Source: Bacillota bacterium
GTDB lineage: Bacteria > Bacillota > Sulfobacillia > Sulfobacillales > Sulfobacillaceae
Direction: 5' to 3'
Assembly (NCBI GenBank): GCA_021799435.1
Contig: JAJZAN010000004.1
Location: forward strand, 1 to 64,000
Length of the DNA: 64,000 nucleotides
The notes beneath the pieces were generated by a model. That model made no database searches, was not told the DNA's origin, and saw nothing but the letters and a program-made list of their open reading frames with translations. Positions within the stretch are counted from its first letter, which is position 1. Every line of letters starts with the position of its first letter. Positions 19,273-27,999 of the stretch are shown here, in pieces. The position numbers were made by a program, and so were the translations under genes.

Positions 19273-19741
19273 GAGGGAGCGGTGGGGAGCGTATCCACAA
19301 AGGGATAGGGGCGGCGCCCATCGAATCAAGGGCATTAGGGAGGTGCCGTCGGCCTTTGGGTCGACACTGGCTGACTGGCAGGGCGCCGGGGATCGGGAAG
19401 AGCGGTGGCGCGAGCGTCTGATGACGGTGTCGTTCAACGTCGCGGCTCTCAAAGACGGTCGACCTGTTGAAATGGTTAGCGGCGTTCAGGGAGAGTTGGA
19501 TGTCGAACTGATCTCGCTATGGGTCGCGCCCTTTGCCAGAGGGCAGGGGGTGGGGGATAGACTAGTTGGTGCGGTCATGGCGTGGGCACGCGGCCAGGGC
19601 GCCGACCGGGTCGTGCTGAGCGTCAAAACGGATAATGAGCCGGCACGGCGTCTTTACGGTCGTCATGGCTTTGTGGAGGCCGGTCTGAGTCCTGAATCCG
19701 ATCCGGCCTCCCCAGAGGTTTGGTTTATCAGATTGTTGTAA
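19271..19741 (+). CDS. GNAT family N-acetyltransferase
   Basis: The product is a GNAT enzyme of about 156 residues; substrate unknown. The N-terminal pattern REVPSAFGST matches acetyltransferases of the RimI/PhnO-like type, and the acetyl-CoA loop reads VAPFARGQGVGDRLV, followed by NEPARRLYGRHGF. The start is unclear. The ORF is open from 19124 inside ppdK, but the terminator ends at 19272, so TTG 19271 or ATG 19241 are both awkward and no good Shine-Dalgarno is visible. Expression may need read-through or an unrecognised internal promoter. Confidence 0.7.
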   Translation: MRERWGAYPQRDRGGAHRIKGIREVPSAFGSTLADWQGAGDREERWRERLMTVSFNVAALKDGRPVEMVSGVQGELDVELISLWVAPFARGQGVGDRLVGAVMAWARGQGADRVVLSVKTDNEPARRLYGRHGFVEAGLSPESDPASPEVWFIRLL

Positions 19742-19768
19742 GCCAGCAGTAGAGGAGATGGGGACGAA

Positions 19769-21133
19769 CTGGGCCACCATGCAGCTTCACCACCAAGCGG
19801 GAGTGCGGCGGCGATCATTGAAGAGGCCATCCGATGGGAGAGCCGCGGGGACTGGGATGCCGCCCGTCAATGCTACCTCACGGTTCTTGAGCTGAATCCC
19901 GGGCATTATCGCGCACTGCTCAATCTGGGCGACTTGCTCCGCCGTACAGGATTTCGGAGTGCTGCCCGCCTTACCCTTCAGGAAGCCGCCCGCCTATACC
20001 CGGGTTTGGTCGAGCCCTGGCTGGCTCTGGGACACTTGGAACGCGAAGGCGAGGCTTGGCAGGCGTCTCGCGCGTCTTACGAAAAAGCTATTGCGCTCGA
20101 TCAGACATCATGGACCGCCCATCAGGGTCTAGCCTATGTACTGGAGGCGCTGGGGGACGCCGAAGATGCCGCCTGTCACCGCGACCTGGGGTTCGGCGCC
20201 CGGCCCCACGTCACCATTCCCTGTCTGGGGACACAAAGCCCGGTCCGGATTTTGCTGCTGGCTTCAACAACAGGAGGCGACACGCCCTGGGCGGGACTTT
20301 TGAACCGTCAGCAATATCAGGTGGAGGTTGTGGCATCGGAATATTGGGATACGACTGCTCCTCTGCCCCGCCATGACATCATCATCAATGCCGTGAGCGA
20401 CGCCGACGCGGCTTGGTCTGCCATGCAGGCGGCCGAGCGGCTCGTTCGCGTCAGCGGTCGTCCTGTCATCAATTCGCCCCAGGTGTTGCGAGGGACCGGG
20501 CGCCAGGCGGTATCGGAGCGCCTCAAAGGCATCGCGGAGGTGGAGACGGCGCGGATTATCCGCTGCTCCAAAAAAGCCTTGCTTAGTCATGGGCGGGAGG
20601 TCATCGCCCAAGCCGGATTGCACTTTCCCATACTCGTCCGATCCATTGGACATCATACCGGTCGGCACTTCGAACGGGTGGAAGATGTTCATGGGATTCC
20701 GGCAGCGATGGACCGACTGGCGGGTGAGGACTTATGGGTACTGGAATGGCTTCCTAGCCCACACGGGGGGGACATGCCGTACCGAAAATATCGGGTGATG
20801 ATGATTGGCGGTCGCCTGTATCCCGTCCATGCCGTATGGTCGCATGATTGGAAGGTTCACTACTTTTCCCGCGCAGAAACGGAATTGAGCCAAGAGATCC
20901 AGGAACGCTTTCTCCACGACATGGGAGCAGCATTGGGACCGCGTGCGATGTCGGCCTTGGCGGGGATTCAGATGGAACTGGGCTTAGACTATGGCGGGGT
21001 TGACTTCGACGTCTTACTGGACGGGCGGGTTCGGGTCTTCGAGGCCAATGCCACTATGGTTGTGCCTCCGGAGAAGGCCATCCTGTCTGCCGTGTCCCAA
21101 TTAATTGAAAGTCGCATTGGCCAGCGGCGTTGA
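19769..21133 (+). CDS. TPR and ATP-grasp-like domain protein
   Basis: The product combines about three TPR repeats (WESRGDWDAARQCYLTVLEL, then LALGHLEREGEAWQASRASY) with a C-terminal ATP-grasp-like domain, in which LGLDYGGVDFDVLLDGRV and VFEANATM look like the metal/ATP end of the fold. ATP-grasp enzymes usually ligate an acid to an amine; the substrate here is unknown. The TPR coding signal extends upstream of TTG 19934 given by the ORF track, but no ATG, GTG or TTG lies in frame before it. CTG 19769, eleven bases after AGAGGAGA, is my best guess for the start. Confidence 0.65.
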   Translation: MGHHAASPPSGSAAAIIEEAIRWESRGDWDAARQCYLTVLELNPGHYRALLNLGDLLRRTGFRSAARLTLQEAARLYPGLVEPWLALGHLEREGEAWQASRASYEKAIALDQTSWTAHQGLAYVLEALGDAEDAACHRDLGFGARPHVTIPCLGTQSPVRILLLASTTGGDTPWAGLLNRQQYQVEVVASEYWDTTAPLPRHDIIINAVSDADAAWSAMQAAERLVRVSGRPVINSPQVLRGTGRQAVSERLKGIAEVETARIIRCSKKALLSHGREVIAQAGLHFPILVRSIGHHTGRHFERVEDVHGIPAAMDRLAGEDLWVLEWLPSPHGGDMPYRKYRVMMIGGRLYPVHAVWSHDWKVHYFSRAETELSQEIQERFLHDMGAALGPRAMSALAGIQMELGLDYGGVDFDVLLDGRVRVFEANATMVVPPEKAILSAVSQLIESRIGQRR

Positions 21134-21188
21134 TGGGCACGGCCGCGCCCTAGTCTTGGCGCGGGCATTAGGACGGTGCGCCTTATGG

Positions 21189-21194
21189 TATAAT
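21189..21194 (+). promoter_or_regulatory. Extended -10 promoter for MFS gene
   Basis: TGGTATAAT is an extended -10 element (TGn plus a perfect TATAAT hexamer). No good -35 is visible at 17 bases. Initiation about seven bases downstream would fall at or near ATG 21201, giving a leaderless message or a 15-base leader before ATG 21216. Confidence 0.55.
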
Positions 21195-21200
21195 GATTGA

Positions 21201-22439
21201 ATGGGAAGTGGGGACATGCAAGTCAACCGCAATCTCCGTTGGCTTTATGCGGGCCGCGCTCTTCGCAGTTTTATTACCGCATTTTTAACGGTCATCTTTC
21301 CGCTCTACCTTGCCAAATCAGGATATAGTGCCACCCGCATTGGATTGGTGCTCGCGATGTCCGGCGCGGTCACCGTGTTGCTGGTGGCCGCCGTAGGCCT
21401 CTTCGCCGACTTTTACGGCCGCCGCCGGGCGATTATCGGGTTGGCTCTACTGTCAACCGTGGGCGGTCTGGTGATGGGGTTAAGCAGCGGGTTTTGGCTG
21501 GCCGTTCTGGCTAGCGGACTAGGCGGTGTAGGGCGTGGCGGCGGTGCCGGAAGCGGAGGATCTTGGGGGCCTGTGTTTCCAGCCGAACAGCCCCTGGTGT
21601 CTGAATCGGTGGACGCGGACAAAAGAACCTGGGCCTTTGGCCGCATCTCCTTTATCGGAGTACTGGCGGGAGCGGTGGGTTCTGTTGTGGCCGGGGTGCC
21701 GGACTGGCTGCACCAGCAGGGATGGACTTGGGTGTCTGGCTATCGCGTCTTGTTCCTGGTGGGAGCGGTGCTGTCCATCGGCATGGCACTCGTGACTCTG
21801 CCCATAGCGGAGCGCCCGCGGGACGCTGTGAGAGCCGAGGATGCGCCCCCGCCAATCCCGCTGAAGACTCTCATGGGCCGTTTGGGGCTGACCAACGCGT
21901 TAAACGGACTTGGCTTCGGGTTTCTTGGGCCGATGCTGACTTACTGGTTTTACCGCCGTTTTGGCGTGGGCTCCGCCGAAATTGGCCTGCTCTACACACT
22001 GATTAACCTGGCGTCCGCATTTCCGTATCTCTGGTCGTCGGTGCTGGCCAAACGACTTGGAGCTGTCAAGACGGTCACCCTGACGCGAGGAGTTGGATTG
22101 GCCATGATGTTGACCATGGCATTCATGCCAACGTTTTGGTTAGCGGGACTCTTTTACCTCTTGCGGATGGTGTTCAATTCTCTCGGGATGCCAGCCCGGC
22201 AGTCGTTTGTCATGGGAGTTAGTGAGAGCCGGTACCGAAGCCGCATCTCAGCGTTTAGTTCTCTGCCTTCACAAATTACCTCTATGATTACCCCGGCGGT
22301 GGGCGGCGCCTTGATGGAGACCATTCTGGACATTCCCATTTATGGGGCGGTGTTTTTCATGACGCTGAACTTGGGCACGTACTGGTGGTCGTTCAGGCAA
22401 GTGCCCGAAGAGGGGGGTCAGCGACGCGGATCCTCTTAG
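21201..22439 (+). CDS. MFS transporter
   Basis: The product, 412 residues from ATG 21201, is a 12-helix major facilitator. The loop 2-3 signature is recognisable as LFADFYGRRRAIIG, and a repeated version occurs in the second half (VLAKRLGAVKTVTLTRG). The substrate cannot be read from sequence. ATG 21216 (MQVNRN), preceded by GGAAGTGGGG, is an alternative start. It stands alone between the ATP-grasp gene and dnaG and has its own promoter. Confidence 0.82.
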   Translation: MGSGDMQVNRNLRWLYAGRALRSFITAFLTVIFPLYLAKSGYSATRIGLVLAMSGAVTVLLVAAVGLFADFYGRRRAIIGLALLSTVGGLVMGLSSGFWLAVLASGLGGVGRGGGAGSGGSWGPVFPAEQPLVSESVDADKRTWAFGRISFIGVLAGAVGSVVAGVPDWLHQQGWTWVSGYRVLFLVGAVLSIGMALVTLPIAERPRDAVRAEDAPPPIPLKTLMGRLGLTNALNGLGFGFLGPMLTYWFYRRFGVGSAEIGLLYTLINLASAFPYLWSSVLAKRLGAVKTVTLTRGVGLAMMLTMAFMPTFWLAGLFYLLRMVFNSLGMPARQSFVMGVSESRYRSRISAFSSLPSQITSMITPAVGGALMETILDIPIYGAVFFMTLNLGTYWWSFRQVPEEGGQRRGSS

Positions 22440-22513
22440 GTGAAGTTTTGCAGACCAGCAGGAAATTTAGGATTGATGACGAATTTTGATCGGTACGAAC
22501 GGGAGTGATTCCC

Positions 22514-24265
22514 ATGGCCTATGAGAGTCGGCAGGAATGGATTGACGCCGTGCGTCAGGCGGTCGACATTGTTGAGGTGGTTGGCCGGCATGTTCCGCTG
22601 AAACGAAAAGGCCGTCACTGGTGGGGGCTCTGTCCGTTTCACTCGGAGAAAACGCCGTCGTTCAGTGTCGATTCAGAGCAGCAGTTGTTTTACTGTTTTG
22701 GCTGCCATCAGGGAGGGACCGTTTTTACCTTCTTGATGAATGTCGAGGGACGGGAGTTCCGGGATGTGGTGGCAGTTCTGGCCGAAGAGGCGGGGATTCC
22801 AGAGCCCGAGGACGCGCAGCGGCCCACGGATCCGCATCAACGGCTAAAAGCCGTTCTCGAGTGGACCCAGGAGTATTTCCGGGACAGTTTTCGCCGTCAT
22901 GAGAGCCAAATGATGAAGTACTTGACCGACCGGGGCGTGGATCCCGGCCAAGTAGAACGCTTCATGATGGGCTTTGCGCCGGACGGCTGGAGTGGGCTAA
23001 AGGACTTGCTGTCGCGGCGCGGAGTGAGCCTAGACGAGATGGTCGAAGCCGGTGTCGTTGTGCGGCGTGAGCAGGGCGGCGGTTATGACCGGTGGCGTGG
23101 ACGGCTCATGTTCCCTATTTGGAATGCGGAAGGCCGGGTCGTGGCATTCGGAGGCCGCGCTCTCCAACCTGAGCAGGAGCCGAAGTACCTCAACTCCCCG
23201 GACACTGTGCTGTTCCATAAAGGACAGTTGTTATACGGCAGCCACATGGCTCGTCCTAGTTGGCGCAAGGGATCGCCGGTGTTAATTGTGGAGGGCTACT
23301 TTGATGTCGTCGCGTGTCACCAAGCAGGACTGACGCAAGCAGTGGGTCAGCTGGGGACAGCGCTCACGGACGTTCATGCCCGGTATATGGCGCGCTATGC
23401 GGAGGAGGCGGACCTCTTGCTGGATCAGGATGCGGCAGGCATGGAAGCGATGCGGCGAGCGTTCCTAACTCTGGCGGGCCAAGGATTCAAGGTCAATGTG
23501 GTGACGTTGCCGGAAGGCATCAAGGACCCCAGTGAACTGGTGCAACGAGAGGGCAGTGACGCGTTAAAACAGGCTGTGGGTCAAAAAATGCCGTATGTTG
23601 AGCACGCCATTCAGCATGCCTCTCGTTTCCCGGGACTCATGAATCCGCGCGGGCGTGCGGAAGCGGTAGAGCACCTGAAGCCGTTGATTTTGGCGGTCAA
23701 GGACCCGGTTGAGCGGGCCGGCTATGTGGAGATGGTTGGCAGGACGCTCAGAATTCAACCACAAATCCTATCACAAAGTTTTGGGGGTACGCAAGGGGTC
23801 CGGCATACAATCCCAAAAATTAGGCATAATATGGAGGTGACAGCGTCTGTCAAGCGGGGCCTGCCTCCTGTCGAGGTGCGGTTGTTGACGACGCTGAAGA
23901 ATCATCCGGATCAGGTGGAGAGAGTCAAGCAAGCACTGCCCGCGTGGGCGGCAGAAACTGCGGTGGCCGTGGTATTGGATGCCATTGTGCAGGGACGGCC
24001 GCTGTCACCCGGCGATTGGCTCCAGGAAGCGGATGGCCCGGCTGTCGAATCATTGTTGGCGGCCATGATGCAGTATCAAGAACCAGATGGAGGGAATGCG
24101 GCCATCGACGATTTAGTGTGGGCCTTGGATCGCGAGTATGCCCAACGCCGATATGACGAGATACAGGAGCTGGCGCGGCGCGGCGCAGCCAGTCGGGAAT
24201 TGATGGAGGAAGCCATGCGGCTCGGAGCGCGCATCGGACTGTACCAGCACCGGAGGGAGGGATAA
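22514..24265 (+). CDS. dnaG: DNA primase
   Basis: The 583-residue product makes RNA primers for replication. The N-terminal zinc ribbon is intact ([11 protein letters not shown]... YCFGCHQGG), and the TOPRIM core shows [14 protein letters not shown] and DQDAAG. The C-terminal helicase-binding region is present. ATG 22514 is preferred to GTG 22505, because GGGAG overlaps that GTG and lies eight bases before the ATG. sigA begins two bases after the stop, as in the Bacillus macromolecular synthesis operon; rpsU is not adjacent here. Confidence 0.95.
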   Translation: MAYESRQEWIDAVRQAVDIVEVVGRHVPLKRKGRHWWGLCPFHSEKTPSFSVDSEQQLFYCFGCHQGGTVFTFLMNVEGREFRDVVAVLAEEAGIPEPEDAQRPTDPHQRLKAVLEWTQEYFRDSFRRHESQMMKYLTDRGVDPGQVERFMMGFAPDGWSGLKDLLSRRGVSLDEMVEAGVVVRREQGGGYDRWRGRLMFPIWNAEGRVVAFGGRALQPEQEPKYLNSPDTVLFHKGQLLYGSHMARPSWRKGSPVLIVEGYFDVVACHQAGLTQAVGQLGTALTDVHARYMARYAEEADLLLDQDAAGMEAMRRAFLTLAGQGFKVNVVTLPEGIKDPSELVQREGSDALKQAVGQKMPYVEHAIQHASRFPGLMNPRGRAEAVEHLKPLILAVKDPVERAGYVEMVGRTLRIQPQILSQSFGGTQGVRHTIPKIRHNMEVTASVKRGLPPVEVRLLTTLKNHPDQVERVKQALPAWAAETAVAVVLDAIVQGRPLSPGDWLQEADGPAVESLLAAMMQYQEPDGGNAAIDDLVWALDREYAQRRYDEIQELARRGAASRELMEEAMRLGARIGLYQHRREG

Positions 24266-24267
24266 AC

Positions 24268-25380
24268 ATGGCTCAGGGAAAAGGCATCGTGCCGCAGATT
24301 GACGAAGTCAAGCAGCTAATCCGGCGGGGACAGGAGCGCGGTAAACTGTCCTACAGTGAAATTGTGGACACCCTGCAGTCGGTGGATCTTCCTCCCGATC
24401 AGATTGACAGCATCTACGAGATGTTTGGGGAGCTTGGAATCGAGCTGGTGGGTGAGCAAGTGACCCTGGAGACAGAACATGGGCCGTCGCCGGATGACGT
24501 GGAACCGGAGGTTGAGGAACCGGAACGCGAAGTTGTCGTGCCAGACGGGGTGGCCATTGACGACCCGGTTCGCATGTACCTGAAAGAGATTGGCCGCGTT
24601 CCTTTGTTGACGGCCGAGGAAGAAGTGGAGCTCGCTAAGCGGATCGAGGCAGGCGACGAAGAAGCAAAGCGGCAGTTGGCGGAGGCCAACCTGCGCTTGG
24701 TGGTTTCCATTGCCAAGCGATATGTGGGTCGTGGGATGCTGTTCTTGGATTTGATTCAGGAAGGCAACCTAGGACTCATCAAGGCGGTCGAAAAATTTGA
24801 CTATCGCAAGGGATACAAGTTCAGCACCTATGCCACCTGGTGGATTCGGCAGGCCATCACCCGTGCCATTGCGGACCAGGCCCGAACCATCCGGATCCCG
24901 GTGCACATGGTGGAAACCATCAACAAGCTGATTCGGGTACAACGCCAGTTGTTGCAGGAATACGGACGGGAGCCCCTGCCGGAGGAGATTGCCAAGGAAA
25001 TGGGCATCACCGTCGAGCGGGTGCGGGAAATTTTGAAGGTCGCACAGGAGCCTGTATCTCTAGAGACCCCGATTGGAGAAGAGGAAGACTCCCACTTGGG
25101 AGATTTCATTGAAGACGAGGACGCGCCGGCTCCTGCGGAAGCCGCCGGTTACCAGCTTCTCAAGGAGCAGTTGGAAGAAGTGCTCGACACCTTGACCAAC
25201 CGCGAGGAGAAAGTGTTGCGTCTGCGGTTCGGTCTCACGGACGGGCGGGCTCGGACCCTGGAAGAGGTGGGTCAGGTGTTTGGGGTAACGCGGGAGCGGA
25301 TTCGGCAAATCGAAGCCAAGGCGTTGCGCAAGCTCCGTCATCCGACCCGCAGCAAAAAGCTGAAGGACTACCTCGATTAA
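24268..25380 (+). CDS. sigA: RNA polymerase primary sigma factor SigA
   Basis: The 370-residue product is the housekeeping sigma factor. It has a short region 1.1, region 1.2 ([18 protein letters not shown]), regions 2.1-2.4 including [20 protein letters not shown], region 3, and region 4.2 with [20 protein letters not shown]. Length is typical of Firmicutes. GGAGGGA precedes the ATG. It is co-transcribed with dnaG and followed by a terminator. Confidence 0.97.
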   Translation: MAQGKGIVPQIDEVKQLIRRGQERGKLSYSEIVDTLQSVDLPPDQIDSIYEMFGELGIELVGEQVTLETEHGPSPDDVEPEVEEPEREVVVPDGVAIDDPVRMYLKEIGRVPLLTAEEEVELAKRIEAGDEEAKRQLAEANLRLVVSIAKRYVGRGMLFLDLIQEGNLGLIKAVEKFDYRKGYKFSTYATWWIRQAITRAIADQARTIRIPVHMVETINKLIRVQRQLLQEYGREPLPEEIAKEMGITVERVREILKVAQEPVSLETPIGEEEDSHLGDFIEDEDAPAPAEAAGYQLLKEQLEEVLDTLTNREEKVLRLRFGLTDGRARTLEEVGQVFGVTRERIRQIEAKALRKLRHPTRSKKLKDYLD

Positions 25381-25400
25381 CTCTCGGTTTTCGTCATACA

Positions 25401-25426
25401 GGGACGCCCTTGCGCGTCCCTTTTTT
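25401..25426 (+). terminator. Rho-independent terminator after sigA
   Basis: GGGACGC-CCTTGC-GCGTCCC followed by TTTTTT lies 20 bases after the sigA stop. Confidence 0.88.
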
Positions 25427-25496
25427 CGCTGTTTAACAGGCCGCCGGCGCCGTAATATCGCGCGGCTGTCACTCGTCTTTTAACAGGAAAACGATT

Positions 25497-25525
25497 TTGG
25501 CATCGTGGGCACATGGACATACTAG
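25497..25525 (+). promoter_or_regulatory. Possible asnB promoter
   Basis: TTGGCA (25497-25502) and TACTAG (25520-25525) are separated by 17 bases, giving a leader of about 55 bases before asnB. The -10 is an imperfect match. A second partial -10 (TATAGAGT) lies about ten bases further down. Confidence 0.4.
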
Positions 25526-25586
25526 CCCCGATCGGTATAGAGTAGTTCCGCGTACGAGATCTCAACAAAGAGGAGCGTGACCCATC

Positions 25587-27491
25587 ATCTGCGGGATAGC
25601 GGGCATTTGGCGGCGGGATCGGACGGTCGCGCAGCAAGAATTAGCGCTGATGCTGGAGGCGTTGCGGCATCGCGGTCCTGATGGCGATGGCTCCTTTATG
25701 GAGCGAGGATTGGGCCTAGGCATGCGTCGCCTGGCCATATTGGATGTCGCAAACGGACACCAGCCCTACGTTTCGGAAGACGGGCAGACCGTGGCTGTAT
25801 ACAACGGCGAGGTATACAACTATCCGGAGCTGAAAGAACTGGTGGTGTCGCGTGGTCACGAGCTTCGCAGCGATGCCGACGGCGAGGTGATTGTTCATCT
25901 CTACGAAGAATTTGGTGCACCATTTTTGGAACGGGTGACCGGCATGTTCGCCTTGGCTATTTGGGATCGGCGCCGCCAGGAACTGCTGCTGGCCCGCGAC
26001 CGCATCGGCCAAAAGCCCTTATACGTGCTGGAATCCGATCACACTTTTGCTTTCTCTTCAGAAATCAAGGCGTTCATGGGGCTGGAGCGGTTTCAGCCTG
26101 AAATTGATGAGCGCACCATTGCCAGCTACTTGGCGCACCGTTTTGTGCCGGCTCCGCAGACCTTGATCAAGAATGTTACCAAACTTCGTCCTGGAGAAGC
26201 GCTGCGGGTTAAACGCGATGGTCGCAAGGAGCGGTGGCTGTACTGGGAGCCGCGCTTAGAGGAGCCCGAGCGGAGCGGTTCCTTGCAAGAATGGACCGAG
26301 CAGTTGGACCACTTGTTGCAGGAGGTCGTGGTGAGCCACTTGGCCTCCGACGTGCCCCTGGGCATGTTTTTGTCGGGCGGAGTGGATTCCAGCGTGTTGA
26401 CAGCCTTGGCGGCGCGTTCCCACCATGGGCCGCTGCATGCTTGGTCGGCCGCGTTTCCGTCCACTTATCCGGGTTATGACGAGTTCGCCTGGGCCAAAAA
26501 GGTTGCGGACATGTATGAGACTCCCATCCACCGCGTAGATGTCGATCCCACCATCACCCCGGAACGCGTGCGCGAGTTGGCCTACATATTGGATGAGCCG
26601 ATGGCTGATCCGACGGTATTGCCATTGGACGGGGTGGCTGAGGCAGCCAGCCGCGCGAACACGGTGATGATATCGGGCGAGGGCGCTGACGAGATTTTCG
26701 GAGGCTACGCCGGGTATGGCGAGGTGCAAAGTTTAGCTTGGATCCGTCGCGTGCCCCCGGGGCTAAGGGCCTGGTGGATCCAGCATAATTTCAAGGGCTC
26801 CGGTGCCATGCGGCGGGCTGGCGAGCCCATCAGTGAACGGTATCGTGGTGTGGGCTTCACCTTCGATGCGGCGGAACAGGCGCAACTGCTGGTTCCGGAG
26901 CTGCGCCATGCGGACCGCACCGCTCCCATCCGCGAGTATTGGGAGACCCATCGCGATCTTTCGGAACTCCAGGCTATGCAAGGCTTTGATGTGCGATGGT
27001 TTCTCCCCGATGACGTTCTCTTGAAGGCCGACCGCATCGGTATGCATCACAACATCGAGATTCGGGTGCCCTATTGCGATCACCAGGTGGTGGAGCTGGC
27101 TCTGAAAATCCCCCTGGCGTTGCGCCGTGCCCGTCGCTTTGACAAGCGGGTCTTAAGAGGCGTGGCGGAGCGCTATCTCCCTAAGGATGTCGTCTACCGG
27201 CCCAAGAGCGGGTTTCCCACGCCGCTTACGGCGCTCTTGGCAGGACCTCTCTATGACATGGCTTACGATACCTTGACCGATTCCCAATTCAAGAGCCTCG
27301 GCTGGTTTGAAGCCGAGGCTGTCGAGGGATTGCTGGGACAATTGGCGGGTCGCTCTCCCGTTGCCGCACGCAAGGTGTATGCGCTCCTGATGCTGGAATT
27401 ATGGCGCCAAGAACTCGTTGTTAGCGGAAGCCAGCGGCTTAATGGCGCCCTTCGCTCACGGACAGCGCTTCTTCAAACGCCCCAGATGTGA
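25587..27491 (+). CDS. asnB: Asparagine synthase (glutamine-hydrolysing), AUC start
   Basis: The product, 634 residues, makes asparagine from aspartate, ATP and glutamine. The N-terminal glutaminase domain needs cysteine directly after the initiator Met; here TGC GGG ATA GCG GGC (CGIAG) is preceded by ATC, with an in-frame TGA three codons earlier. AAGAGGAG lies 11 bases before this ATC, so ATC 25587 is the only start giving a complete enzyme. RHRGPDGDG, the PPi loop SGGVDSS and SGEGADEIFGGY are intact. The ORF track's ATG 25650 would remove the nucleophile. The 3' end overlaps the convergent DUF2508 gene by 53 bases. Confidence 0.88.
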   Translation: MCGIAGIWRRDRTVAQQELALMLEALRHRGPDGDGSFMERGLGLGMRRLAILDVANGHQPYVSEDGQTVAVYNGEVYNYPELKELVVSRGHELRSDADGEVIVHLYEEFGAPFLERVTGMFALAIWDRRRQELLLARDRIGQKPLYVLESDHTFAFSSEIKAFMGLERFQPEIDERTIASYLAHRFVPAPQTLIKNVTKLRPGEALRVKRDGRKERWLYWEPRLEEPERSGSLQEWTEQLDHLLQEVVVSHLASDVPLGMFLSGGVDSSVLTALAARSHHGPLHAWSAAFPSTYPGYDEFAWAKKVADMYETPIHRVDVDPTITPERVRELAYILDEPMADPTVLPLDGVAEAASRANTVMISGEGADEIFGGYAGYGEVQSLAWIRRVPPGLRAWWIQHNFKGSGAMRRAGEPISERYRGVGFTFDAAEQAQLLVPELRHADRTAPIREYWETHRDLSELQAMQGFDVRWFLPDDVLLKADRIGMHHNIEIRVPYCDHQVVELALKIPLALRRARRFDKRVLRGVAERYLPKDVVYRPKSGFPTPLTALLAGPLYDMAYDTLTDSQFKSLGWFEAEAVEGLLGQLAGRSPVAARKVYALLMLELWRQELVVSGSQRLNGALRSRTALLQTPQM

Positions 27492-27720
27492 GTGCAGGTC
27501 CGGAGGCCCCTCCGGATAGCGCCCGGGCCGACACCCCATAAGCAGAGCGCGCTTGCCGGATGATGAGGGCGACGCGCTCTCGGGCGGCCTGGATTCGATA
27601 GATGTGATAGTCGCAAAAGTCCGGATCGGACCATTCAAAGGCGTGTTCTGCCTGCGCGAGTTCGCGCAAGGCCTGGTCGAGTGCTTCCCGCCAAGGATTG
27701 ACGCGGGGGGACGCTGCCAT
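27439..27720 (-). CDS. DUF2508 (YaaL-like) protein
   Basis: The 93-residue product resembles the DUF2508/YaaL family of small Firmicute proteins, with the pattern ALRELAQAEHAFEWSDPDFC and IYRIQAARERVALIIRQAR. Function is unknown. AAAGGAGAG lies about six bases before ATG 27720, which is preferred to the upstream start at 27807. It is convergent with asnB and divergent from the formate dehydrogenase operon. Confidence 0.65.
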   Translation of the reverse strand: MAASPRVNPWREALDQALRELAQAEHAFEWSDPDFCDYHIYRIQAARERVALIIRQARSAYGVSARALSGGASGPALTSGAFEEALSVSEGRH

Positions 27721-27964
27721 GACATTCTCTCCTTTTGAGCATCCGATTTTAGCGCCAGCCCAACAGTTGCGGCTCGGCGATATTGCATGATATGCACCCA
27801 ATAGCAAGAATATGACATAATATGGAAAATATTTCTAGAGGTGCCGGCATGTTCCGGAGAATTCGCAACTAATTGTTCCAGTTTTGCCGCGAAGTGCTAG
27901 CATAGAGTCAGATAGCGAAAATGAGCGTCGAGGGCCGATGATGGCAATAATTTTGTGGCCGTGG

Positions 27965-27990
27965 CCCTCCCCGCCCTGACTGTTGGAGGG
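27965..27990 (+). promoter_or_regulatory. Hairpin sequestering the fdhA ribosome binding site
   Basis: CCCTCC (27965-27970) can pair with GGAGGG (27985-27990), the core of the Shine-Dalgarno for the formate dehydrogenase gene, across a 14-base loop. This could limit translation until the helix opens. The stem is short (6 bp), so regulation is only a possibility. Confidence 0.35.
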
Positions 27991-27999
27991 GTGACTCAA

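Noticed and set aside
25650-27491. asnB starting at ATG 25650
   Set aside because: This would remove the catalytic cysteine and CGIAG segment, which are encoded directly upstream in frame behind a good Shine-Dalgarno.
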